From assembly GCA_050697275.1 (NCBI GenBank), contig JBOGZI010000241.1, positions 1 to 8,361 on the forward strand: a stretch of 8,361 bases of DNA. The letters run 5' to 3'. This document shows, one piece after another, positions 1-5,457 of the stretch. Position numbers and translations under genes: made by a program. This stretch comes from JBOGZI01 sp050697275 (GTDB lineage Bacteria > Actinomycetota > Thermoleophilia > Solirubrobacterales > 70-9). Position 1 is the stretch's first letter. Every line of letters starts with the position of its first letter. Below the pieces are notes generated by a model. The model did not search any database and had not been told where the DNA came from. It saw nothing but the letters and a program-made list of their open reading frames with translations.

Positions 1-95
1 CGGGTTGAGAGGCCCGCAGCTTCCGCCAAGGCGCCTTTCGTCATACCTCTTCGTCTGCGAGCAAGGTCAACCCGGTTGTAGTTGAACTCGCCCAT
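1..95 (-). CDS. XRE-family HTH protein, N-terminal fragment (probable ImmA/IrrE-type regulator/peptidase)
   Basis: Only the first 31 codons lie in the window; the gene continues off the left edge on the minus strand. The residues read MGEFNYNRVDLARRRRGM then TKGALAEAAGLST. This is the first helix and start of the second helix of an XRE/Cro-type helix-turn-helix (R-x-R-G-M-T-K-x-x-L-A-E-x-x-G-L-S). The opening FNxNRxxLAR followed by RRGMTK is typical of XRE domains fused to an ImmA/IrrE-type zinc metallopeptidase, which cleaves repressors or antitoxin-like partners; the peptidase part itself is not visible, so that half is inference. It starts 5 bases after the stop of the 234-residue gene, with no clear Shine-Dalgarno of its own, so translation is probably coupled. 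The HTH call is firm and the peptidase fusion is likely but unproven. Confidence 0.75.
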   Translation of the reverse strand, partial: MGEFNYNRVDLARRRRGMTKGALAEAAGLST

Positions 96-100
96 GCCGC

Positions 101-805
101 TTACGCGCTCTGCGCAGCATCGCCCCGCCGCTCCACAGGGATCTCAATGTCGTCCTCTTCCTCCTCCTCGATGGCTGCCTGGTCATCGATGGAGATTGGC
201 GGCAAACAGATACGCGGCCCCCACTCATTGAGGTAGCCACGCCTGGTGTTCTCCCCCACCTCCGCGCCTGTGAAATGGGTGGGCACCGAAAGCTCGTAGC
301 GGATCTCGCCCGCGATCTCGTCCAGGTAATAGAGCAGGAACCAGGTTTGGGTCGGTGGCGGGTCGGGCTCACCGAACTCAGGATGTACGGAGCGGGGAAA
401 GCTCATCTGGCGATTCAAACCCACCGCAACCCCTGTCAACGGCCCCTTGTCGAGTGAAGTCGAAGGCATGTGTTCGGGATCACCGGTTGCGCCGGTTCCG
501 ATCGCACAAGTGATCTGCACCTTCCTATTTGGAGAGATCACGGTTTCTAGGTGGGGCGAATACTGGTTTGTCCAGCCCTTAGGAACGAGCCGATCCCGCA
601 GGTAGCGCAACGGCTTCCCCCACCTGAGCCAACCGCCCATCGACCGAACGTCATTCCCGGTCGTGTTGGCCGCCTCTTCGTAGCCATGCCGGACGGCCCC
701 CGCCAGCAACTCCTCGGTCAAGCCCAACTCCGCGAGCTGACTGTTGGTCTGGGCTAGGTGGTGCAGATTTGAACCTTGCTGCTGGCGCTCGGGTTGCTCG
801 TCCAT
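101..805 (-). CDS. Uncharacterised 234-residue protein paired with the XRE/ImmA-type gene
   Basis: I cannot name a function. The protein has no signal peptide or membrane segment and should be cytoplasmic. It starts polar (DEQPERQQQG), then has a helical segment (QLAELGLTEELLAGAVRHGYEEAA, residues about 23-46). A basic, Trp-containing region (GWLRWGKPLRYLRDRLVPKGW) and a beta-rich core with TWFLLYYLDEIAGEIRYEL and RICLPPISI follow. The end is very acidic (EEEEEDDIE) with a short Ala-rich tail. The ATG at 805 has a good ribosome site, GAAAGGA (811-817 on the plus strand), 5 bases upstream. From memory, proteins with this W-x-LL-x-Y/H...E-x-R-x-ELS-x-P...ERI-x-LP pattern recur next to XRE-ImmA/IrrE genes, so this pair may be a regulatory or stress/defence module. 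It is transcribed divergently from the transposase. Base composition is lower in GC than the right half, which fits horizontal transfer. Confidence 0.8.
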   Translation of the reverse strand: MDEQPERQQQGSNLHHLAQTNSQLAELGLTEELLAGAVRHGYEEAANTTGNDVRSMGGWLRWGKPLRYLRDRLVPKGWTNQYSPHLETVISPNRKVQITCAIGTGATGDPEHMPSTSLDKGPLTGVAVGLNRQMSFPRSVHPEFGEPDPPPTQTWFLLYYLDEIAGEIRYELSVPTHFTGAEVGENTRRGYLNEWGPRICLPPISIDDQAAIEEEEEDDIEIPVERRGDAAQSA

Positions 806-823
806 GCGGTTCCTTTCGACAGG

Positions 824-867
824 GGTTCCGTTTACCCTACCTCAATCGAGGGACAGAAATCGGAACC
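824..867. repeat. Perfect 7-bp inverted repeat in the divergent intergenic region
   Basis: GGTTCCG (824-830) and CGGAACC (861-867) are exact reverse complements separated by 30 bases. The left arm lies in the 5' leader of the minus-strand 234-residue gene, and the right arm abuts the putative left end of the insertion sequence. It could be an operator for the XRE protein or an unrelated palindrome. A smaller CCTC-AATC-GAGG hairpin (840-851) sits between the arms. Confidence 0.35.
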
Positions 868-870
868 TCC

Positions 871-888
871 TGCTTGACTTATACCTAC
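871..888 (+). repeat. Putative left inverted repeat of the IS1-like element
   Basis: This 18-base segment contains the transposase promoter's -35 hexamer (TTGACT, 874-879). It pairs imperfectly with 1833-1848 on the opposite strand. Overlap of a terminal repeat with a -35 element is common among insertion sequences and would let transposase binding repress its own promoter. Confidence 0.35.
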
Positions 889-903
889 CCGCTCACGTAT
901 AAT
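874..903 (+). promoter_or_regulatory. Near-consensus sigma-70-type promoter of the transposase, leaderless
   Basis: TTGACT (874-879) and a perfect TATAAT (898-903) are separated by 18 bases. The expected start of transcription is 910-911, and an in-frame ATG lies exactly at 911, so the mRNA should begin at or one base before its start codon. There is no Shine-Dalgarno upstream of 911, which agrees with leaderless translation. This also argues against the ATG at 902, which would lie inside the -10 box. It is the best promoter match in the window. Confidence 0.75.
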
Positions 904-910
904 GGTCAGT

Positions 911-1771
911 ATGAACCGGCTATCCACTGAGAAGCGTGCCCAGATCCTAGGGGCGCTGGTGGAGGGCAATTCGATCCGAGCCACGGTGCGCATGACCGGC
1001 GCAGCAAAGAACACGATCACGAAGCTGCTCGCGGATGTGGGCTATGCCTGCACCGACTACCAGGACAAGGTGCTGCGCGATCTTTCCTGCGACACCCTCC
1101 AGTGCGACGAGATTTGGAGCTTCTGCTATTCGAAGCAGAAGAACATCCCGAAGGAACACGTAGGGACGTTCGGCTATGGCGATTGCTGGACCTGGACCGC
1201 CATCGATGCCGACACGAAGCTGGTCCCGGCTTGGCTGGTCGGAGAGCGAACCCCGGAGGATGCCCACGCTTTCCTCACGGACCTGTACCGCCGACTGGAC
1301 AATCGCGTTCAGCTGACGACCGATGGGCTGCACCTTTACTTGAAAGCCGTCAACCGATCATTCGGCAGCGAGATCGACTACGCGATGTTGCAAAAGCTCT
1401 ACGGCGGCGACGCGGAATCGGAGCGGCGCTACTCCCCCGCCGTCTGCATCGGGACCGAAACTCGCGTCGTCAAGGGAGCGCCTGATCCGGCGAAGATCTC
1501 AACGAGCTATGTCGAGCGCCAGAACCTCACGATGCGGATGGGGCTGCGGCGGTTCACGCGGCTGACCAATCCGTTCTCCAAGAAGATCGAGAACCTAGCT
1601 TGGGCCGTTTCGCTTCATTTCATGCACTACAACTTCGCACGGCCCCACAAGACGCTGACCAAGCGCTACCCGACCACTCCCGCGATGGCGGCTGGTGTGG
1701 CCGATCACGTCTGGACGATGGAAGAGATCGCAGGACTTCTCAACCTCTTCGAGAAGCGGGAGGCAGCATGA
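911..1771 (+). CDS. IS1-family-like DDE transposase
   Basis: This 286-residue protein should catalyse excision and insertion of its element. Residues about 4-45 form a helix-turn-helix (LSTEKRAQILGALVEGNS then IRATVRMTG...NTITKLL). The RNase H-like catalytic core follows, with D66 in QCDEIWSF, D138 in TTDG and E202 in YVERQNLTMRM, and a conserved C-terminal HFMHYNFARPHKTL. These motifs are those of the single-ORF IS1-type transposases common in soil bacteria; the length is normal and there is no frameshift. Unlike classical IS1 there is no InsA/InsB frameshift arrangement. In the TTDG block the usual His after Gly is Leu (DGLHLY), a minor change. The start at 911 is chosen because the promoter predicts a leaderless transcript there. 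GC is lower than in the chromosome to the right. It looks functional. Confidence 0.92.
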   Translation: MNRLSTEKRAQILGALVEGNSIRATVRMTGAAKNTITKLLADVGYACTDYQDKVLRDLSCDTLQCDEIWSFCYSKQKNIPKEHVGTFGYGDCWTWTAIDADTKLVPAWLVGERTPEDAHAFLTDLYRRLDNRVQLTTDGLHLYLKAVNRSFGSEIDYAMLQKLYGGDAESERRYSPAVCIGTETRVVKGAPDPAKISTSYVERQNLTMRMGLRRFTRLTNPFSKKIENLAWAVSLHFMHYNFARPHKTLTKRYPTTPAMAAGVADHVWTMEEIAGLLNLFEKREAA

Positions 1772-1832
1772 CGAAGAGCGCTAGGAGGGGGAGAACCGCA
1801 ACCTGCCGTGGCTTGACGAGTTATCCGCCTAT

Positions 1833-1848
1833 GTAGGATGCTCAAGCC
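1833..1848 (-). repeat. Putative right inverted repeat of the IS1-like element
   Basis: Read on the minus strand from 1848 this is GGCTTGAGCATCCTAC, matching the left end with two one-base gaps. The same segment can also form a 7-bp stem with GGCTTGA at 1810-1816 (partner TCAAGCC at 1842-1848). It may therefore instead, or also, be a weak hairpin downstream of the transposase; no T-run follows, so an intrinsic terminator is unlikely. Confidence 0.35.
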
Positions 1849-1936
1849 AACTTCCCAGGGCCTACGCGGCTGGCCGTCCGCGTTTAGCCGCCTTAGGTGC
1901 GGTTAGGCTCCTGCCGATAGAAATTCAGAGGAACGA

Positions 1937-2164
1937 ATGAAGCTGATCATCGAACAGGATGGCGAGCGCATCGAGAGTGAGTTGTCCGAAAGTGCTGTGA
2001 AGGCCCTCGAAGCCATCGCCGAGCGAAACGATCTTTCCTTTGAGGACGCTCTCTTGCAGGCGCTCGAAAACGAGAACTTCATTGAGGACATCGAAGCTTC
2101 CGGCGGGCGGCTCTTGTTTGAGAAGGACGACAAGATCCGCGAGCTAGTCCGCGAACCTGCGTAA
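1937..2164 (+). CDS. Small ribbon-helix-helix-like protein (CopG/Arc type), probable DNA-binding regulator
   Basis: This is a 75-residue acidic cytoplasmic protein. An N-terminal strand (MKLIIEQDGERIES) leads into ELSESAVKALEAIAERNDLS and FEDALLQALENENFIEDIEA, two predicted helices. It ends with SGGRLLFEKDDKIRELV. The pattern L-S-x-x-A-x-x-A-L-x-x-I-A followed by x-F-x-x-A-L-x-x-A-L and a GGxLLxE-D/N tail resembles RHH-fold small proteins that act as dimeric repressors or antitoxin-like regulators. Assignment to that fold is by pattern only. The ATG has AGAGGA (1927-1932) 4 bases upstream. The next gene begins 13 bases after its stop, so the two form an operon. If it is a repressor it probably controls this pair; no operator stands out. 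I do not recognise a specific family name. Confidence 0.7.
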   Translation: MKLIIEQDGERIESELSESAVKALEAIAERNDLSFEDALLQALENENFIEDIEASGGRLLFEKDDKIRELVREPA

Positions 2165-2177
2165 CGCAGGAAACTGA

Positions 2178-2531
2178 GTGGCTTCAAGCCCGGAAGAGGC
2201 GGGCGGGTCGGAAGCTCGGCGCAGATACCGCGAGCTTCGCCGTCAGATAGGTGAAGGCAGACGACCTCCGCAACCTCCCGGCCCACGGTACTTGCGGCCT
2301 GGTGGAAGATACGACCCAAGTCCGCTGCGGGAGGAAACACGGGCTCGGCTCGCGCAGGCGCTGGTCGCCCTGCTCTTTACGGTCTCCGTCCTCCTAGTTG
2401 CTCTAACAGCCGCAGATTGGCTCTCCATCGAAGCCGCGAAGGATCTGGCGGTTGCTGTCCTTACCCCTATCGTGGCCGTGACTGGCACCGCACTCGGCTT
2501 CTACTTCGGCGGACAGAAGAACAACGACTAG
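2178..2531 (+). CDS. Small two-helix membrane protein of unknown function
   Basis: This 117-residue protein has a GTG start preceded by AGGAAA (2168-2173). Residues 1-57 are hydrophilic, Arg- and Pro-rich (RRRYRELRRQ, then RRPPQPPGPRY) and likely cytoplasmic. Two hydrophobic helices follow: about 58-80 (LAQALVALLFTVSVLLVALT) and about 89-112 (DLAVAVLTPIVAVTGTALGF then YFGG). The end is a short GQKNND tail. This predicts a hairpin in the inner membrane with both ends inside. The closing G-T-x-L-G-F-Y-F-G-G motif is familiar from uncharacterised small membrane proteins in actinobacteria, but I know no function. It follows the RHH-like gene directly, so a regulated small membrane effector, toxin-like or holin-like, is one possibility. 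That is speculation; it could equally be a structural or sensory protein. Confidence 0.75.
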   Translation: MASSPEEAGGSEARRRYRELRRQIGEGRRPPQPPGPRYLRPGGRYDPSPLREETRARLAQALVALLFTVSVLLVALTAADWLSIEAAKDLAVAVLTPIVAVTGTALGFYFGGQKNND

Positions 2532-2705
2532 CGGGACCCTGCCAGGGCACATCAGATTGATCTCGGGTTAAGCCGACTCAAACTGACCCACTACCCGCAA
2601 TCGCCGCAACCTCGCCGGGACGTAGGTGTTCAGTGAGATGTCTGACGCTCCGGTAGCAGCGAAGGTTCGCCGGAGCCGACGCGTAAAGAGCCGGGGAGTG
2701 GACAC
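2532..2705. other. Gene-free junction between low-GC accessory DNA and high-GC chromosome
   Basis: I see no convincing gene here. The stretch holds a palindrome (2552-2586) and a hairpin (GCTCCGG at 2647-2653 with CCGGAGC at 2670-2676, enclosing GCGAA-GG-TTCGC). An open frame continuing upstream of the aldehyde dehydrogenase start covers part of it, but its sequence is Arg-rich and unlike the family. No tRNA cloverleaf could be folded on either strand by eye. Confidence 0.4.
2552..2586. repeat. Imperfect palindrome TCAGATTGA / TCAAACTGA, possible recombination or transposon-end site
   Basis: TCAGATTGA (2552-2560) and TCAAACTGA (2578-2586) are inverted copies with one mismatch, flanking a 17-base centre. 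It lies just after the last accessory gene and before the composition change. Read on the minus strand, GGGTCAGTTTGAGTCGGC (from 2590) is reminiscent of terminal repeats of some insertion sequences, but I cannot assign a family. It may be an attachment or end site, or a binding site. Confidence 0.3.
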
Positions 2706-2748
2706 GAGGGCCGGAAGCTGGGGATTGCTTCCGGCCCTCACTCTTTTT
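2706..2748 (+). terminator. Strong Rho-independent terminator
   Basis: A perfect 13-bp stem, GAGGGCCGGAAGC (2706-2718) with GCTTCCGGCCCTC (2727-2739), encloses an 8-base loop, TGGGGATT. ACTCTTTTT follows directly. It ends plus-strand transcription just ahead of the aldehyde dehydrogenase gene. It lies about 175 bases past the two-helix membrane gene, so it either ends that operon with a long 3' tail or ends an unrecognised transcript. Confidence 0.88.
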
Positions 2749-2762
2749 CGAGTCGCCGCCCG

Positions 2763-2768
2763 TAGAAT
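2763..2768 (+). promoter_or_regulatory. Possible -10 box (TAGAAT) of the aldehyde dehydrogenase gene
   Basis: TAGAAT lies 15 bases after the terminator T-run and 37 bases before the ATG at 2806, giving a short leader with a ribosome site. No acceptable -35 hexamer is visible at the right distance, since the T-run occupies that region. The position just downstream of a terminator is sensible for a promoter, but the call rests on one hexamer. Confidence 0.35.
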
Positions 2769-2805
2769 CGTCGCCAGCGAGCGAACCCGACGAGAGGAAG
2801 CAGCC

Positions 2806-4425
2806 ATGGAGGCCCAGACGAAGCCGCAGGCGAGGCGCAGCACAGCTCGCAAGGGCAAGCCGAAGCCCGCGCTTGAGTCGTTCAACCCCGCCACCGGCGA
2901 GCTGGTCGGCACGGTGGAGACGCTCACCCCCGGCATGGTGCAGGCCGTGGTCGACGACGTCGGCGAGGTGCAGCCCTTCTGGGCGCAGCTCTCGCTCGAC
3001 GACCGGGCCCGCTACATGCGCCGCGCCGTCGACGTGCTGCTCGAGGAGATGGACGAGCTCGCGGAGCTGCTCACCAACGAGCAGGGCAAGCCGCGGGTCG
3101 AGAGCTACACGATGGAGCTGCTGCCCACGGTGGACTCGCTCAAGTGGATCGCCGACAACGGCCCTGAGATCCTCGCCGAGGAGCGGCTCTCGATGCCTCC
3201 CTTCCTGAAGACCAAGAAGGCGAAGTTCTCCTTCGAGCCGATCGGCGTGGTCGGGGTGATCGCGCCCTGGAACTACCCCTGGTCGATCCCCTTCGGCGAG
3301 GTGGCGATCGCGCTGATGTCCGGCAACGGCGTCGTGCTCAAGCCCGCCAGCCTGACGCCGCTGATCGGCGAGCGGATCCGGATGCTGTTCGAGAAGGCCG
3401 GCCTCCCCGAGGGCCTGGTGCGCACCGTCCACGGCGGCGGCCGGATCGGCGACGCCCTGGTCAAGTCGAGCGCCGGGAAGATCTTCTTCACGGGATCGGT
3501 CGAGGTCGGGAACAAGGTAGGAGTGGAGTGCGCCAAGCGGATGAAGGGTTCGGTGCTCGAGCTGGGCGGCAAGGACCCCCAGATCGTCTGCGCCGACGCC
3601 GACCTCGCCAACGCCGTCTCGGGCGCGGTCTGGGGCGGCTTCGCCAACGCCGGCCAGACCTGCTCGGGGATCGAGCGCGTCTACGTGCTGCGCGGGGTCG
3701 CCGACCGCTTCCTCGACGGGGTGATCCGCGAGACCGAGCGGCTCACCGTCGGTGACCCCAGGAGCTGGGACACCGAGATCGGCCCGATGGTCTCCCCGGA
3801 GCAGGCCGAGACGGTCACCGAGCTGGTCGACGATGCGATCGCCAACGGGGCCGAGCGGCTCACCGGCGGCCCGGTGAAGGTGGAGGGGATGAAGGGCAGC
3901 TTCATCGCGCCCACCGTGCTCACCGGCGTGAACCACGAGATGCGGATCATGAAGGAGGAGATCTTCGGCCCGGTGCTGCCCGTGATCACGGTGGATTCGG
4001 AGGAGGAGGCGATCCGGCTCGCGAACGACTCCGAGTTCGGACTCGGCGCCTCGATCTGGACCAAGGACCGCGAGAAGGGCGAGCGCATGTCCCATCAGAT
4101 CCAGTCCGGGATGGTCTGGATCAACGACCACTCCTTCTCCCACGGCGCCTGCCAGTGCGCCTGGGGAGGCGTGAAGCACTCGGGGCTGGGGCGCTCGCAC
4201 TCCAAGTTCGGCTTCTACGAGTGCGTCAACGTCAAGCAGCTCACCTGGGAGCCCGGCTGGACCCGCGACATGTGGTGGCAGCCGTACGACCGCGACCTCG
4301 GGGACGCGATCCGCTCCTCGGCGCGGCTGCTCTACGGGCGCAACGGGAACCGCCTCCAGGCGCTGCGCGACGGCCTGAGGCCCCTGCTCAAGGTGACCAG
4401 GCGGACGATGCAGAAGGGCCGGTAG
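2806..4425 (+). CDS. NAD(P)-dependent aldehyde dehydrogenase
   Basis: This 539-residue cytoplasmic enzyme oxidises an aldehyde to a carboxylate with NAD(P)+. Visible superfamily motifs are FNPATGE near the start of the domain, APWNYPW (153-159, with the oxyanion-hole Asn156), FTGS (228-231), the general base Glu252 in LELGGKD, the nucleophile Cys286 in GQTCSG, and EEIFGPV (384-390). The 34-residue spacing between Glu252 and Cys286 is the family norm. Residues 1-24 are a basic, Lys/Arg/Ala-rich extension. The last 60 or so residues (from about LTWEPGW) extend past the catalytic domain and are rich in Trp, Arg and Leu. The ATG at 2806 has GAGAGGAAG (2792-2800) at good spacing and is preferred over an in-frame ATG at 2626, which would span the terminator. 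Substrate is not predictable from sequence; no pathway genes are adjacent. Confidence 0.93.
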   Translation: MEAQTKPQARRSTARKGKPKPALESFNPATGELVGTVETLTPGMVQAVVDDVGEVQPFWAQLSLDDRARYMRRAVDVLLEEMDELAELLTNEQGKPRVESYTMELLPTVDSLKWIADNGPEILAEERLSMPPFLKTKKAKFSFEPIGVVGVIAPWNYPWSIPFGEVAIALMSGNGVVLKPASLTPLIGERIRMLFEKAGLPEGLVRTVHGGGRIGDALVKSSAGKIFFTGSVEVGNKVGVECAKRMKGSVLELGGKDPQIVCADADLANAVSGAVWGGFANAGQTCSGIERVYVLRGVADRFLDGVIRETERLTVGDPRSWDTEIGPMVSPEQAETVTELVDDAIANGAERLTGGPVKVEGMKGSFIAPTVLTGVNHEMRIMKEEIFGPVLPVITVDSEEEAIRLANDSEFGLGASIWTKDREKGERMSHQIQSGMVWINDHSFSHGACQCAWGGVKHSGLGRSHSKFGFYECVNVKQLTWEPGWTRDMWWQPYDRDLGDAIRSSARLLYGRNGNRLQALRDGLRPLLKVTRRTMQKGR

Positions 4426-4475
4426 CCGCTGAGGATTACCAAGTTCAAGGAGGCGGCCCTCGAAGCCGATAAGTG

Positions 4476-5405
4476 ATGGCAGTGCCAGGGAGCAGTTCTT
4501 CAATCGGGAGGCAGTTGTCGGTGGCGTTCGCAGCCTTGCTGGGCGCCGCCCTCGTGCTGCTGGTCGCCCAGCTCGGGATCGAGCGGGCCAACGCGGCGAA
4601 GACCAAGATCGTCAGCGACACCACCACGATCACCGCGGCCAACGACACGCCCCGCAAGACCGTCCTCTGCCCCCGGAAGAAGAAGAGGTTCAAGTTCCCC
4701 TACGGCGGCGCCATGTTCAGCACCAGCGCCTACGACGCGGACGGAGTAGGTGTCTATCCACACTCCTACGAGCGGCTCGGCGTCCAGCACGGCTACCACG
4801 TCACCCCGGTCTACTACGACCCCGCGCCCGACGCTGCGAGCGGGCCGCGCCAGGTCACCCTCCAGGTCGTCTGCGGCCCCGAGCCCGGCAAGATCAACCC
4901 GCCGCACCTGACGGCGCAGGTGAACCCGGGTGACTTCAAGACCCACCAGGTCCGCTGCACCGGCAAGCGCAAGCTGATCGGCGGCGGCTTCCAGCGCACC
5001 ACCTTCGTCGGCCCGATCAGGGGCGCCCCTCCGAGTGGCGACTTCGCGACCGAGTCGCACGCGATCGCCCGCAACGTCTGGCAGGTCAGCGGCACCGCCT
5101 TCGGGAAGTTCGGCGGCGAGCTCACCGGAATCGCCTACTGCCGCAAGAAGAGCAATCTCAGCGAGGTGAGCGCAACGACCACCATCATTCCCGGTCAGTT
5201 CGGGTCGGCGACGACGCCGTCCTGCCCGAAGAAGAAGAAGCTCGTCTTCACCGGCTTCACCACCTTCCCCCAGGGTTCGATCTTCTATGCGGGCGGCCCC
5301 ATCAACCGCAACCAGAGCACCACGGGCTCCGGCTACAACCGCTCGCTGGCCCCCGCGATCCTGACCGTCTTCGGCTACTGCCTGACGGTCAGGCCCAACC
5401 TCTAG
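4476..5405 (+). CDS. Secreted protein with three Cys-paired, Lys-rich modules
   Basis: This is a predicted exported protein. A hydrophobic segment at about 16-32 (VAFAALLGAALVLLVAQLG) and a possible cleavage site near ERANAAK suggest a signal peptide or membrane anchor. The mature part holds three similar modules, each opening with a Cys in CPRKKK, CTGKRK or CPKKKK, with a Gly-rich strand following (GG, GGGF, TGF). Each closes 50-70 residues later with another Cys in LQVVC, GIAYC or VFGYC. The six cysteines are the only ones present, so three intramodule disulfides are plausible. I know no function; this architecture resembles secreted proteins seen repeatedly in Thermoleophilia genomes. The start is uncertain: a GTG at 4473 follows a stop codon directly, ATG is at 4476 and GTG at 4482. 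The nearest Shine-Dalgarno-like GGAGG (4449-4453) is too far. It lies 47 bases after the dehydrogenase and may be cotranscribed. Confidence 0.82.
   Translation: MAVPGSSSSIGRQLSVAFAALLGAALVLLVAQLGIERANAAKTKIVSDTTTITAANDTPRKTVLCPRKKKRFKFPYGGAMFSTSAYDADGVGVYPHSYERLGVQHGYHVTPVYYDPAPDAASGPRQVTLQVVCGPEPGKINPPHLTAQVNPGDFKTHQVRCTGKRKLIGGGFQRTTFVGPIRGAPPSGDFATESHAIARNVWQVSGTAFGKFGGELTGIAYCRKKSNLSEVSATTTIIPGQFGSATTPSCPKKKKLVFTGFTTFPQGSIFYAGGPINRNQSTTGSGYNRSLAPAILTVFGYCLTVRPNL
5360..5393. repeat. 10-bp perfect inverted repeat at the 3' end of the secreted-protein gene
   Basis: CCTGACCGTC (5360-5369) and GACGGTCAGG (5384-5393) are exact reverse complements with a 14-base loop, ending 10 bases before the stop codon. 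No T-run follows on either strand, so it is not a classical terminator. In a convergent arrangement it might protect the mRNA 3' end, or be a codon-driven coincidence. Confidence 0.3.
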
Positions 5406-5437
5406 TCGCCGGCCCGCTGAGGGTCAGGGCATCCCAC

Positions 5438-5457
5438 GCGGCCCCGCGCGAGGCCGC
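5438..5457. terminator. GC-rich hairpin between convergent genes, possible bidirectional terminator
   Basis: GCGGCC (5438-5443) pairs with GGCCGC (5452-5457) around an 8-base loop, CCGCGCGA. It sits between the stop of the secreted-protein gene (5405) and the stop of the endopeptidase gene (5457-5459). There is no U-tract, so efficiency is doubtful; hairpins without U-tracts have been proposed as terminators in high-GC actinobacteria. Confidence 0.3.

Larger units (their letters stand above)
871..1848 (+). mobile_element. IS1-like insertion sequence, tentative limits
   Basis: The single-ORF DDE transposase is intact. Its promoter begins at the left edge, and weak ends can be proposed. The left end, TGCTTGACTTATACCTAC (871-888), aligns with the reverse complement of the right end, GGCTTGAGCATCCTAC (1833-1848): GCTTGA and CCTAC are shared, with two single-base gaps between them. 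Outside these lie AACCTCC (864-870) and AACTTCC (1849-1855), a 7-bp direct repeat with one mismatch that could be a decayed target duplication. The resulting 978 bp is a plausible size. The transposase call is firm; the ends are a hand alignment that could be chance. Confidence 0.45.

Noticed and set aside
902..910. Upstream in-frame ATG for the transposase
   Set aside because: It lies within the TATAAT box, upstream of the predicted transcription start.
1769..1836. A 22-codon frame overlapping the transposase stop as ATGA
   Set aside because: Too short, no ribosome site or recognisable pattern, and it runs into the putative right IS end.
1893..1923. TTAGGT-19-TAGAAA as a promoter of the RHH-like gene
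   Set aside because: Both hexamers match consensus poorly, so it was not listed, although some promoter in 1772-1936 is likely.
2532..2700. Possible tRNA or tRNA fragment as an integration site
   Set aside because: No acceptor stem, anticodon arm or complete T-arm could be folded on either strand by eye.
2626..2805. An earlier in-frame ATG for the aldehyde dehydrogenase adding 60 residues
   Set aside because: The extension spans the terminator hairpin, has no family similarity, and the ATG at 2806 has a good ribosome site.
2578..4503. A 641-codon minus-strand open frame across the aldehyde dehydrogenase gene
   Set aside because: It is a mirror of high-GC codon use: the product is Leu/Gly/His/Arg-rich with no domain, while the plus strand carries full ALDH motifs.
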